From Lytechinus pictus (Eukaryota > Echinodermata > Echinoidea > Temnopleuroida > Toxopneustidae): a DNA stretch of 64,000 bases. Numbering within the stretch: the stretch's first letter is position 1; each line of letters begins with the position of its first letter. The notes under the pieces were generated by a model, which saw only the letters and a list, made by a program, of their open reading frames with translations, made no database searches and was not told the DNA's origin. Shown piece by piece: positions 36,507 through 50,300 of this stretch. The stretch spans positions 38,062,001-38,126,000 of the forward strand of contig NC_087246.1 of assembly GCF_037042905.1 (NCBI RefSeq), given 5' to 3'. The position numbers were made by a program, and so were the translations under genes.

Positions 36507-39395
36507 TGGACCACAATTAGGTTGTGGCACTTGTCATGTGATCAAACAAATCTCATTCTTAGTCCATTTACAGTAGGGTACATGGTTGAATTCTGGTTTG
36601 CTCAAGCTCAAGATAATTGCTAGTGCTGAAAATTCCCTTGATCCACCCACCTTGCAGCCCTTTGGAAAGTTATTTCAACATTATATTGGAGGAATTTGAA
36701 ATACAATCAATCTCCTTGCAAGTCATCTTCAATACTGTATATAATAATATTGGAATTAAATGCAGTTTTTGTATTCCTTACAAGAATTTTTTTTTTTAAG
36801 TCGACTCAATGAAAAAAATCATTAGTCTTAAGAGCAACTCATCTCTGATAAGTTTAATAAATAAGCTCAGTTTGCATATGAGTCAAACTTTTATCACGTA
36901 GAACAATATCTTACGATGAAGCAATTTTTCAGATCAGACAATGGACAAGTTAGTGCATTCGTTGTTGTCTTCTCTGGTCCACGGGGATCCTATTTAGACA
37001 GATTCATCTTTATCATTCACATTCAATTTAATTAGATTTCTTCTATGTCCTGTATATACAAATAATATAAATGAAATTTTCCACATCATTTTAACATTAT
37101 TTTTGTTTCTGTGACAATCAATTTGGCAAATTTTTTGAGACTTCTAATGACTTTCTGTATAAACACCTGTACTTTCTGATTTACAAACATCAAGACATTT
37201 GTTGATTAGTTATCACCAATACATTTGTTGATATATAAACACCAATAAATTTGTTAATAAATGGGGTGATTTTTCTTCACTGCTCACTTGTCTGGAAAAC
37301 ATAATTCCATACAGAATAAACATTCCTGTCAGTCCCCACAATTATATTTCCATGGTTATTTTACTAAGTAAAAGTGACAAATTTAGAATACTAATCATTC
37401 CATACACACTCTAAAGTTTGCAAAGCTTTTAGTAGCACATAACCCAGGAATATCAAAATAAATGTCCTTATTACTTGATGGACCGACAAAAATTCAATTA
37501 TGAGGAATACCTCTTTTCTACTTTAATGACTAGTTGATTTATCCAGTGGTGTCACTCTGATCACAGCTCTCAGATAATCAGCCACTGTGTCAAGTCAAAG
37601 GAAGACTGAATCCCATTGTATATATATGTTTACAGCACTCTTGCTTTTTTTCACTTGCATTCTTATTTAACCTATCTCGGATACAAGATTTGTCTCCCTG
37701 GTGGCAATATGCTCTGCTCATCAGATTTGCACCGTACATCTCATCGCCAAAATTATAATGAACTGCTTTTCTGTCTCTGGCGCAGTTTACGGTGTCAAAA
37801 TATGGTAATTATAACTATTAAAGTCTCCAAGATATGCAACTGTAGCATACATTTGTGTAAAAAGATGCTTAGACTCTATTACTAATATATTAGTAACTAG
37901 TTATTGGGATATCCTAGATTATTTGAAGTTTAATGAAGACAAGGCCTACTCTTTAATCCAGTCTACTTGATGTAATACATTCGTAAGTCCAGTTTTAACC
38001 TAAATATTGATTTACAAAGTATGACTGTGGTTACATATATCTGATATTTCTCTTATTTACAACACTAGCAGACTAGCCTATACAGTCATTAATTAAACAT
38101 TGTCTGTTTGAAAATACAATAAAAAATCAGCACCATTTTCAGTATGTAAGTAGTTAAGTCTAATGGTCTGATAAGTCATAATGTCTATTTTTAACACCAC
38201 TTATATCTTCTGTAATCTCTTTAAATAAACACAAAAAGTTATATTGGTGTCTAAACATTTAGAACAAAATTTAGATGTGTTTTTATATTTACAAAGGAAA
38301 TCCAGTTCCTTTTAGTTATTCTAGATACAGATAGATGCAAATGAATGCTATGTTTTATATATAATATCCAAGAGAGTTGTATGACAGAAAATACCAGCAG
38401 CAATAAAATATATTTGCATGAGAATGAATGAGATAGAAGCTAAGAGAATGAGCGGGTGGGGTTAAGGGAGACAGATATAGGAAAACGGGTGGTGGAATCA
38501 ATCGAGAAGCAAAAATACACAATTTAGCTTGCAAATTAATGCATTAAACAGACTGAAAATAGCATGAACCAGCATGACATCAATGCAACTACCAAAATAG
38601 AAAATAATATTGAATTTTAACATAATATTGAATGATAAAATAAAATTCCTTTTCATACATTATTAAAAACAATGCCTAATCCACAAAAAAAAACATAAAA
38701 CATCACAACAATACCATTTCTGATACATAATTTCAGTAAGCAAAGAAATGCGGTTTGCCAGTAGACAACTGAGAATCAATTCTCAGATGAAGACGAAATA
38801 AGTCATTCCAACTTGTGATGATGAAAAGATTACAGAAAGTTAAAAGCTTGGCATTACTTAAACTGGTATACCCCTTAGAATATCCAGATTCCACTCCAGG
38901 AAAAATACCGGACAATGAAACGGACAAATATCCGTATCAAAAAGAATATCACAATTTTAGCAAATATTTAATTAAAATCTTATCCAAGGCAAAATGAAAA
39001 TAATTTATTAGAAATTATCAAAGATTTGTTAAACATTTGAGGGAAATTTTGCATACATTTTTTTTTCTAAAATGCATTGAAATTCAATGACTTTTTTCTT
39101 CAAGTCTCACGCCATGCCCCCATTACTTCTTGTTATTATTAGTCCAAATAGCAAAGTTCTATTAGGGTTAAAACAATACAATTGGCCTTTACATTAAAAT
39201 AAACATTTAAATGACCATTTTCCCAGTGATACATTCTTTGATATGAAAATAACGGATGGCAGTTGGGCTTAAAACAGATGGAAATGAATCTAATTACAAG
39301 TAAGTAGTGCTTCGCAGTTTATTTCATGAAATATTTGAATAATCGTTCAAGTTTAAGTAAATTAAGCTTATCTGAATACAAAAATGGCAGCAATT
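36507..39395. other. Intergenic between convergent genes, possibly including rhophilin 3' UTR
   Basis: AT-rich, with no conserved coding pattern in the small open frames seen. No boundary of the rhophilin 3' UTR can be placed. Confidence 0.4.
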
Positions 39396-39556
39396 TAATA
39401 ATGAATGTTTTTTTTCATTCGTGCAATGGACAGAATACTTCATTCGGTGAAAGATGAAATGTATGATCCATTCAACTTGGCTACGCCTCCTTGAATGGAT
39501 CATTTCATCTTTCACCTCATGAAGTATTCTGTCCATTGCACTCATAAACATTCATT
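39396..39556. repeat. ~160-bp near-perfect palindrome
   Basis: Outer words AATGAATGTTT / AAACATTCATT and inner words GCAATGGACAGAATACTTCA, GGTGAAAGATGAAAT and GATCCATTCAA pair across a short loop near 39480 (GGCTACGCC). It is a hairpin-type MITE downstream of rhophilin. Confidence 0.8.
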
Positions 39557-40036
39557 ATTTGTATAATATCATACTTGACAGTGCACAATTTCCACTTTCT
39601 GTGTAGCATTCCTTTCATACTGTTGAATGGCATCAGGTTGTCCATACATCCTATAAAATCATTTTACCATGTATGAAATAACAATAAACTATACTCAGGT
39701 GGACTCCCCCTTTAATACCCAAAGGCATAGATAGGTGTCAGTAGTTTATATTTCAAATTGGGACCTTATAACTTGCAACCACAACAGCCACATCATGCGA
39801 CTATAATGGATGAAAGAGAACAACACACAGCAAGTACCAAGGATTGTATATAAATGCATCCAGGGCAGTAAACCTTCCTATAATGAATAAACTGACAACA
39901 GAAATCAGATAGGGCAGAGAACAGCTGAGGCAAGAAACCAGGTAGAAAAGACTCAAACAACAACATTTGTTTTCTACATCAAAATGGCTTCAAAATTTCT
40001 CCCATTTTACCCTCTTAGTGCTACTAAATCCATTAT

Positions 40037-40384
40037 CAGGGCTCCCACAGACATTTGAAAACAGAATTCCATGGCTTTTCCTTGTCTAAATTGCTGCTTT
40101 CCATGACTTCCTTTCTGGCACGGTTTCCAATATCAGACATGTTTATGATGGCCTCCACCTCCCCTCACAGCCATCCGTTCCACCCACTATCTTACTCATG
40201 ACATGTACATCTATTATCATTAGTATATATATGGGCTGTTTCTGACCAGGTTACCATTTTTATTTCAGCAACACCCAAAATAATCTTGAACACAATTCCA
40301 TGACTTTTCACAAATTTTCCAAATTTCCTGACTTTTCCCTGACTACAAATTTTTCCAGGATTTTCCATGACTGTGGGAACCCTG
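40037..40384. mobile_element. 348-bp hAT-like MITE
   Basis: Ends read CAGGGCTCCCACAG from the left and CAGGGTTCCCACAG from the right; ATTAT occurs on both flanks as a partial target duplication. The interior repeats CATGACTTTTCC/TTTTCCAGG words. It lies downstream of the rhophilin stop codon, possibly within its 3' UTR. Confidence 0.7.
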
Positions 40385-40911
40385 ATTATGATATGTGAAA
40401 TCTACTGAAGCAAGATCTATCCAGTTAAATGACTTCTTTATCCCAGCTACTATTGGTATTTTGTAAGGCTTCGTTTGATATATTTAATTTGTCCCTGTCC
40501 TCCCTTTCACTTCGAATCAAACAACTAATGCAGAAAACACTCCTAGCACAAGCCATGTAAAATACAGCAGTAGTGATGAAACCATTGTTAATGCCAAACA
40601 GATTCATGCACCAGTTCCTAGTATTCATTTATCTGTCTTGATATATGACATGGTTTTGTGTAATCACTTTCATCATAACTGCAACATTAACCGAAATGCA
40701 TGGATAGAGACAGGACACACCATCACTCCCGAGCAGTCACTGTTTATGAGAAGCATTCTCATATGCTCCTCCTGGAATCCATACAACGCCCTTCAGATTC
40801 TCCCGGAGTCTATTTTCCTCCTTTCCAATCATAGTAGGCTGACACGCATGATATATACATACATCAAGTCATCTATTTCTAATGGTTTGAACTTCAGTGA
40901 GATTGGTTGCT

Positions 40912-41397
40912 TCAATACAACCCGGCTGGCGAGTTCCCCACTGCTTTTCTTTTTCTCTCTTCCGTACTCATCTTTTCCGGTTTCTTGGACTTCTTCTTAC
41001 CCGTACTGCCCTTCCCTCCGTCTGTTGATGTTATGGATTCCTTTGCTTTACTGTTCTTAGATGCGTTGCTTCCTTTCAACCCCTGTGAGTCTTTATGTGT
41101 TTTCCTTGGAGGCTGTTGCCTCTCTAATGACGAATCCGATGTCATTGACCCGTTGACGGGCGACTGTGACTGATCCGACGAGGAGGGCGATAGCTCCGAT
41201 GACCCCTTAGGACTCTTGGTTTCCTTGCGGCGGATGTCTTGAGGATGAAGAAAGTCTTTGTCAAGAGGAGAAACGAGTTCAAGTTTGATACGATGAGGAG
41301 ATGCTAAGATGCTCTTCACCACTTCTTCATGTTTGGACCACTTTACATCATTATCATTGACGCCAATGATGAAATCACCTTCCTTCACCCCACTCGC
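40912..41397 (-). CDS. RHPN: Rhophilin last exon: second half of PDZ and C-terminal tail
   Basis: The acceptor CTTTCCCAG lies above 41397. 486 bp encode 161 residues, from ASGVKEGDFIIG through VKWSKHEEVVKSILASP to a Ser/Lys/Pro-rich low-complexity tail ending NSPAGLY and TGA. The GC content is higher than in the introns, as expected for coding sequence. Confidence 0.93.
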   Translation of the reverse strand, partial: ASGVKEGDFIIGVNDNDVKWSKHEEVVKSILASPHRIKLELVSPLDKDFLHPQDIRRKETKSPKGSSELSPSSSDQSQSPVNGSMTSDSSLERQQPPRKTHKDSQGLKGSNASKNSKAKESITSTDGGKGSTGKKKSKKPEKMSTEERKRKAVGNSPAGLY

Positions 41398-44300
41398 CTG
41401 GGAAAGAGACAACAATAAATCCACAATTACCATCCAACCTTTCAAGCATCTACATTTTTAATATTACATTTTCTTTCATTTAAAACACATTTCATACTAA
41501 AAATCTGACCAAAGTACAATTCCAAAATAAATTTGTAGTACTTTTTTGTGCTGCAGCATTACAAATACTATGTGTAAAATAGCTTTAGTGTTTGATATAC
41601 AAATAAAAGCAACGCTTTGTTTCCTGTAAAATATCAAGGAAACAACGATTACCCAACATTTGATAAGTATTTTTTCTAAGTCTGTAACATTAAATCCATT
41701 CTATGATTGTGTCCAATCATCTCTAATATTTGAAACTGTCTTCGCTGATCTACTTTGATATAAACCTAAGACGACATTCGACGAAACTTACTGCAGCAGC
41801 GAATCCTTGATCAACCTGAGCCACAATGACCGGTGAGTCACCTCTGACAGTGAAACCATAGCCTCCCATTCCTCTCACTATCTCTACTATCCTTGGTGCT
41901 GTCCACTGATTACGACTATTGAAGATGGCAAGGGGACCCTACACACAATAAAAATGGATGACATAAGCTTAATCTCTGATCATTTTTATACAGCTACACC
42001 AGACTTTTGATTATTGAACAAACCAGGAACGCATTGATTAATGATTTAAGAACATTGCCACCTCAAATACATTATTTTCATGATAATATATAGACCAGAA
42101 AATTGTGATCCAAAGTTATATTTAGTAACTAATAAAATGACAGTAGGCAAATAATCATTGTTTGTAAAGTTGATGGGTAAACTATCACTTTCGAGGCAAG
42201 CTGGATGTAGCTATCTTTCCAAAGCGAAGCTGAAGAAAGTGAGCGTGTACATCCAGCTCGCCAAGCAAGTGATAGTTTGCCTCGTCACCTGAAATCAAGA
42301 GGTGATTATATGCTTCCTATTCTACATCCGTAACCACTATAAAAAAAAAAACCAGTATTCATACTTCTCTACTGTAAGAAATTTTGTTTAACAAGTGGAA
42401 CGCCTCTGGCAGTCTCGCCTGCATTACGCAATTTAATATAGCAGCAGTGCTAACTTTGAAAACTACTATAAAATAATCATTCACAAAAACACCATTCACA
42501 TAATAGTAGTAGGCAAATAATCATTGTTTGTAAAGTTGATGGGTAAACTATCACTTTCGAGGCAAGCTGGATGTAGCTATCTTTCCAAAGCAAAGCTGAG
42601 GAAAGAGAGAGAGAGTACATCCAGCTCGCCAAGGAAATGAAAGCTTGCCTCATCACCTGAAATCAAGAGGTGATTGTATGCTTTCTATTGCACACCTGTA
42701 ACCACTATAAACAAAGAAACCAGTATTCGTACTTCTCTACAGTAAGGAATTTTTGTTTAAAAAAACAAGGTTTGCTTCAAAATAATTCACTCTATTTTAT
42801 TTTTTTTTTATTTTTAAATCGCCTGCTCTCAAATTGCCTACAATGCTTTCTCCAGAATAGCAAATCTTTATGAGTAAGAGGGGGGATGTATTGCATTTTC
42901 TAAACTGTCGAGACTTTGGGAGATTCAAATTACCACTGGATGAATAAAACATTTTTACTTAAATCATTCATAAGTTACATTTTAAAAAGAAATGGTTAAA
43001 AGGAGAAGGAATAGATAAACCTCCTTACCAGATTATGGAAAATATCTTTGACTTGGACTTTGGTGAAGTCTGGCACATGGGGCTTGGCAATCTGAAGGGT
43101 TTTACCTGAAAACAAAAAAGAAACATCATTATTACTCAGGTCGAACAATTATACCTCATGTCTAACAATTATACAAGTGAAAAAAAAAAAACACACACAC
43201 ACTATGGGTTATACTAAATAACACAACCTTTTTTTAGGGATTCTGTAACACAAAGGATGCAAAGAAACTGATGATTTTTTATTCATAAATACTGAATAAT
43301 CAACATTTCTATTCACAAAACAGTGGGAATAAATCAAGATATAGGATTTACAGGAATTTTTTAAAAATCAATTGAATAAAACTGTTGATGAAAGTGAAAG
43401 TTGGTCAAAGAACATAATTATGGACAATTCAACCACCCTAACATTTAAAATACTTCATTAATTATTGTGCTTCCACAGATATTTGTCTTTAAAGTTAGGA
43501 TGACTCCTTACTGAGGATGACAGGCGCATCAGGGAGTTCAAAGAAGTCCTCCTCATCATCGAGAGACTGATACCGATGCATGGATTTACTGTGGAACTTC
43601 TTAAGGACCTCCTTCAACGTGTCAATCTTACGTAGCTGTTTGGAGAGGTCATGAACCCTGAGGGCCTCCTCATGAAGCATCAGAGCCTGCCTTATGTGTG
43701 CCTTGCCTGGAGGGGGGGTTAAGAAAGAACAGAGATACATGCCATCAACGAACTACATTAACCCATTCACACACTAGTTCCCTCAATCTCATACATCGTC
43801 ACACAGGTACAATATGCTTGAGTAAGAAACGGGTTAGGGATCAGGGGGCCATTTCATAAAGCTGTTCGTAAGTTAAGAGCGACTTTAAGAACGACTGGTG
43901 ATCCTTTCTTACGCGCGTAACCATCGCTAATGAATATACCATTTACCACAATAAAGGATCACCAGTCGTTCTTAAAGTCGCTCTTAACTTACGAACAGCT
44001 TTATGAAACGGCCCCCAGGAGTGACAAATTTGCAGTAGAACGCTACAGCAGGTGGACTTTTCAAGAGGAAATCTTTCAATCAAACAGTCGATGCAGGTCG
44101 CATGGTTAACCCATTTACACCCTCGCTCTTTCCATCCCATACAATGTTATACAGGTACCATATGATCGAGTAAAAAAAATGTGTCAGGAATAAGTAATGT
44201 CAAAATTAGCTTTTCAAATGCGCACCAGAATTCTACCGCAGGAGGATTTTTGAAGGCATGTTTGAGCAAAACATGATTAATTGCCTGATAAAGTAACTCT

Positions 44301-47300
44301 GATCTAGGAAATCACTCACCTAATCTCATTCTTTCTTCCCAATTCTGGGGAGGCTCAAGCTCTGATTTCTCTGAGTTGTACATGGAAGGGAAGTATCTAA
44401 GCAATGTCTCCAAGTCATAATCTTTCTCTGTAGAAAGGAAAAAAACAATTATTGAAGAAACTATAGCATTATTTTACTTGTATGGACTAGATTGAATATG
44501 AACTCATTGCTGCATTTATTTCACCCATCATAACATAGCATGCAAGTCCAAATGGCAATCATAACAATGATAATTTTCCAAAACTTCTAAGATATTAATA
44601 TGAGTTTCCTCTTTCTTTTCTTCTCTGAAAAAGAATTGCATGACATATAGTGAATTGTCTCCATGGGTAATATATATAAGGGTTGTTATAGACACATAAA
44701 TAGGGATTCTTAAAGACAATTATGAAACAGAAGTCAACAAGCAGTCTTTTGGTGCTCATATACTAGTCAGGTAATTCCAGATTGAGTTATACTGGTATTA
44801 CCTTCTATCAATACAATTAAAGATAAATACCAATTGTGATAATGATATCAAAATGAATTTGAACAGAATCCAATATAATTATCACCCAAGTGTTTGTATG
44901 TATGAATAAAAAATATGTGCCAGATGACTCTGGAAGAAAATGGTAATTGCTGAGAAATGAGCAATATAAGCACAGAATTCAATCAAATGTCTGGTATCTT
45001 TCCAAGCAATAATAATACACTGTCCCACATATGCTTTTCTGTGTTAATGATCATCAGAATTATCAGTTTTGAGCTAAGATTTCATGATTTCACAAAGATA
45101 CTATTACATTCATGTACCAGATCTAGATCTTTGATAATATGGTGACAATTAACTTTGATTAAAAAGACTTTCTCCTGAAATTATTGTTTGCTGCAACTAC
45201 TTTCTTTTACCTACTAACAATTACACAGTGCCCTTTCATCATGTTAAATATAAATACACATCTGGGATGCATCTTGATAGGAAACTCACCAAAATATATA
45301 GTCAAATAGAGAAAAATTAGGAGGCAAACAATATCTTCTGGAAATCTATCCTGATATATCTTCTTACATAGCAGTTAACATACCTTGATTCATACTAGGA
45401 CCGACGATGGCGATAGCAGCATAGTGGTGAGCCCTTGCTTTAAAATGTTGTGATTTAACAAGAACCATTGAGATCCACGAGTAAGGGATGTAGTCTTTGA
45501 CAGTCTGCTGCATCATCATCTTGTGCACCTTGTTATACATATCAGATACCTAAAACAGAACATAGTCACATAAAGATTTCAGGATAAGTCCTGTCAAACG
45601 ATAAGCACTTCTTTTATGACTATCTCCTTATCATTTCATCACATAGGATTATCAGAACTGCTTCTCAAATTTTTAGTCATCTTTTGAATAAAGAAGTTTA
45701 CTTAATCATTTTCAGCCTGATGGAATCACATCAGGAAGAAATCCTATGGCATCTTTCAAAACTTATTAACAATTGCAAATATTCAATCTAATTCATCATA
45801 AAAAGGTAGAATATTAATGGAGACTATACAGAATGGTTTTCATAAAAAAAAAGAATACAAATGTGCAAACACATCATATTAATAATGGTGTTTTCTTACA
45901 TTCTAACACTGATAAATCAGCAATGTATTAGTGGATTTATTTACAGGTAATACCTAACATTCTGGAGCTGATAGATCTTTGTATCTCAAATTTTCATGGA
46001 AATTATCTTTCAACTTTACATCTCTTGATAATGAGTCAAGTAAAAGTATGCCATCACCAAAGCAAGCTCCCTAACCCTTGAAATGGTGTCATCATATCAA
46101 ATCAAATGGAAGACAATCCAGTTCCTTTGGGTTAATGCTGCCACGTTGTTCCAGATTTGTCACATAAGTTGATATGATAATGAAAGCCTGAAAATCATCT
46201 GGAATGAGCCATTTTGTACACATTAAATGTAGTTTCTATGGCCTGAAAATATGTCGCTTGGGTATGAAGATTGGCACCCCAGTTTTGTTTTAAATTTTCC
46301 TGAACATTTAACAATTTTTAAAATGAAATTTGCCAACCAAGTAGCAATAAGACTAAGAAACATTTAATTATGAATGATATACTTACAACTGAGGCTTCTT
46401 TGGCAACCCTTACACAGCTCTCTATGGTCTCCTCTACTCCATCTAATACCAGCTTCTCAAAGATACATTCTTGCACTTGGGCCTAGAATATGAACAAGAT
46501 GTCATCAATTCAGCTTTATTCAGACCAAATAGGAACTAAACAAAGATCAAATCCTGAACACAACCGGGGGTACTGCCATTGTAAGAAATAGCATGAAGAC
46601 TGAAAATATACTCTTCTTTATGTAATACAATTTATTTTATCTATCTAGATAATGTATATATTTATAGATTTTTTGTTTAATTATCATCATCGTTATTATC
46701 ATCATAATTTTTATTCTTTCGGGGAATGGTGGGGGGGAGGGGTGGCATAAAACCTGCAACTAACAGATGACAACCTGATCTACTTCATTCCCAGGATTGA
46801 TAAATATCCAACCATGGCCTTTCCTTTTACCATCAAACTATATATTTTTTTGTGGGATAGATTTAATGATGAACTGATTGAACTTACCAGCATGAGTCCA
46901 CCTAGCATAGCCAAGACTGGTCCACTCATGTCCATACTAGGAGCATGGCTGAAGTTCTCTCCTAGATACTTGAACGCACCAGCAGCACTCTCAAAGCATT
47001 CGATGGCCTTGCTGACTCCTTCTTCCATCGTCCTATCCTGTATAAGAGAGATAAAACCAAGAGGTAGTTCACCATATATTCACCACGATTCCTTTCTGAA
47101 GTGGCATTATAATCATATTCATATTATGAGGGGGAGAGGGGCACTATATTTATCTTGAACCACTTGTGAAAAGAGTCATAATATTGTTGATCCACTTTAG
47201 GAATGCCAACCTTGTAAACAGCTTTGTAGTATTCAGGATTTTTAGGTAAAAAAATGAATTTTTCCTATATGAAACCTTCATTATTTAGAAGATACTCCAC

Positions 47301-50300
47301 ATAGTAAACAAAATACTAAAGAAAGAAGACTTCTCAACTCATCTATGATCGTGTTCAATCTCTGAATAAGTAAACAGCAAATATAAATGATATCAAAGTT
47401 TTATAATAAAATGATTTTTGCCACTTTCATGAAGTGGAATGTTCAGATATTAAGAAGGAAATCATTTGAAAAATAACAAATAAAAAGGGATGATATATAA
47501 TGCAACTCTTGCAGTCACATCAAGACCTCAGAGAATTCTTCTGAACGACGTGGTTTTCACATATATTTGGTATAAATGTAAAATGCATGTGCAGATGGCA
47601 ACTGATTCCAAAAATACATGTACATACAGGTACCACACACTGAATAATTCAACGGCGCTTACAGCTTTTAATGGACACCAGATATGCGTAACCTCAATTT
47701 GTTTTGAGGATCCAGTCATTGATGCGAAAGAGCATATCTTTCAAACGCTTGGTGTATAATGAGGTGTATTGGGTTTATATGGAATTATTCATGAGAATTT
47801 TATTCATATGGTGTCAGGGACAGTGTAGTGATCCATAAATGCTATCCCTTGAGTCCCATTGAATTGAGTGGTTTAAGAATAATCTCTGTGAAGCTTCTGG
47901 GCAAATGGGCAATCCCATGAAAATATGTAAGTCCAACTCCATATATGTGGGATCCTTCATGAAATTTTCTATCTCTGATTTCTGGTTCTCTTGACAGTCG
48001 GCGATGCTCTCAAATGCCCATGACTTGGTCAGTTTATGAAGTAAAACTTGAGAATAATGGGGGCTCGACGTACAAAAAGGTTGATTATTTTACATAATTG
48101 CTCTTCTATGAACGTTACCAAGGAGAGTAGTCTCAAAATTCTGCAACTGAGCATTACTATGAGGAATTAATTTCTGTCTGGATATGGGTGTATTGTAATG
48201 CAGAAAACAAAATTTGCAACAGCATCACTAAAGACTCTTTTATTACCATAAAGAAATACTTTATGATTTGAAATTCAGCAGATTATATTATGTTTTGATG
48301 AAGATTTGATAATATCCACTTTATTACACAATTATTCCAACATCATCTTGTTTATAAAAATGAATTTGGCAATTGCACAGATTTAGAACCCTTTATAAAT
48401 AGCATCATTTTTCTTGGACATGACTTTTCTAATTTAGATATTTTACTTACATTTCAGATCACATATTGTCTTTCATTTCATCTTATAGTGAATTTAAATG
48501 AGAATGAATTAATTTTGGGTTATCAAACCTTTGTACAGGCTTAACATGTACATGCCAGTAGCCCTATACCAATGAAAATGCCTGCAGAGATAAATGTAAG
48601 TATTACTAGGTTTACTTTTGATTCATGACTGAATATCAATGATATCAAAATGGTGTTCTTCAATCCATATATTGTCACATTCTACATTCATTGGAGACTA
48701 TCAATAATGCTAAAAATCAGGGGCCGCGGAACGGTTTTCAAAGTGGGGGGGGGGCTGACCATGCTAAAAATGACAATCATATGGTCAATTTTACATTTTG
48801 TACACGGTTTTGGAAAAAGTGGGGGGGGGGCTAAAGCACCACCAGCCCCCCCCCCCCCCCAGATCCGCGGCCCCTGAAAATTATGATGTTATGGAACTCT
48901 GAGTAATTATGCTGTAATTATTTCACAAGCCAGGATGTCAACACTCACAAATTCTTTCTGGAATATCTGGATTTTTAATGACTAATGCAATATTAACAAT
49001 GCAAGCTACAGCTGAACAGAGCATGCTTTTCAATTCTGATGGAAGCTACATGGAGGTCAATATGTACAATGTCTACTATTGGTAAAGAAAATCCTCCGAA
49101 ACATTTCCACCCAAAGTGCTTTCGAAACAAAACAGAATTGATCAGGAGCTAGAATACAATGAATGTAAGTGCTTCTATCAAGGCACACAATATTATGACA
49201 CAAAAATGATTTCCAACAATAAAAATTATTGATTTCTAAAGCTTATGTTTTCTTTTTCAAACTTCAAAGTCAACTGTCTCAATACAAAAAGATGTTATCA
49301 AAGGACATTTGTGAAATCGATGTCATGAATCCAGTTGTCTTCCTGTATTGATCTCTGATGTGGTGAAAAATTAATATCAGCCAGCAGAAGACATCTACTG
49401 GAAGTTATGATGTGATATTCTGACCCCACCACATACGATGTATGTCACCAGTCACATAACCTACAATGCCAATAAAGCAAGCCTCGATCACCAAAGGCTC
49501 CCTAAAATGGCAACTCCCCTCGTCAAAGCCCCTGCAGGTGGCACTCTAGCTATGCAGCTAGTGTCATCTTATGAACCAAACATCAACAAACAAGACAATG
49601 AAACCCACACAGGCCTCTGTGCTATGCATATACACAAGCAGAAAACAAATGTCATTGGGCCGACGATCGTTGATATCATGATGGAAAATGCTTTTTTATA
49701 TATGAATATTGGAAATGCCATAGTACTCAAAATGTATCTGATCGCTTGAATTCAGTTTCTAAAATATGCAAAACAACTTAGACAGAAGATACAACAAAGA
49801 CCAAAAGCCAGAAGGAGATTCACAGTAGTTTGGGTGTGAATAAGATAAACTGATTCAGGTCCGGAATTCAGGTAGATGTACCTGTAAAAGGCTGTAGGCC
49901 AACATAAAACAGCAAAGGTGTGATAAAGAAAAAAATTAAAGCAGGAAAATCAAGGAAGGGTTGGATTTAAATGTATCGATAGGTACATGGCTACAATAAA
50001 GAGGAAGATGAAGACATGCATATGAAGTAACAGATTAAAAAACAGAAAGATCTGTTCTAGTGGGCAAAAGGAGATAGACAGACTACCCCTGAGTACAGGG
50101 GTTGATTACAAAGTTTTGTAAAAAAAAATATGCAGTGGTAAACAGGTTAGACAGCAGCAGCTATTGCCACAAACCAAAGGTTCCTTGAATCCTGCCAAAC
50201 CTCCAACCTGGCTCAAAACCAACCCAACATCAACCACCTTCAGGAGGATACCCAATCACTTTAACCATCCTCTCTTTATATGTAAACTAAATTTATTGAG

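Noticed and set aside
38733..38997. Overlapping open frames on both strands near 38.8 kb
   Set aside because: Short, overlapping and lacking any motif; treated as chance.
49438..49749. 103-residue + strand frame in the rhophilin intron
   Set aside because: No recognisable domain, antisense to a host intron, and no neighbouring exons; could not be supported as a gene.
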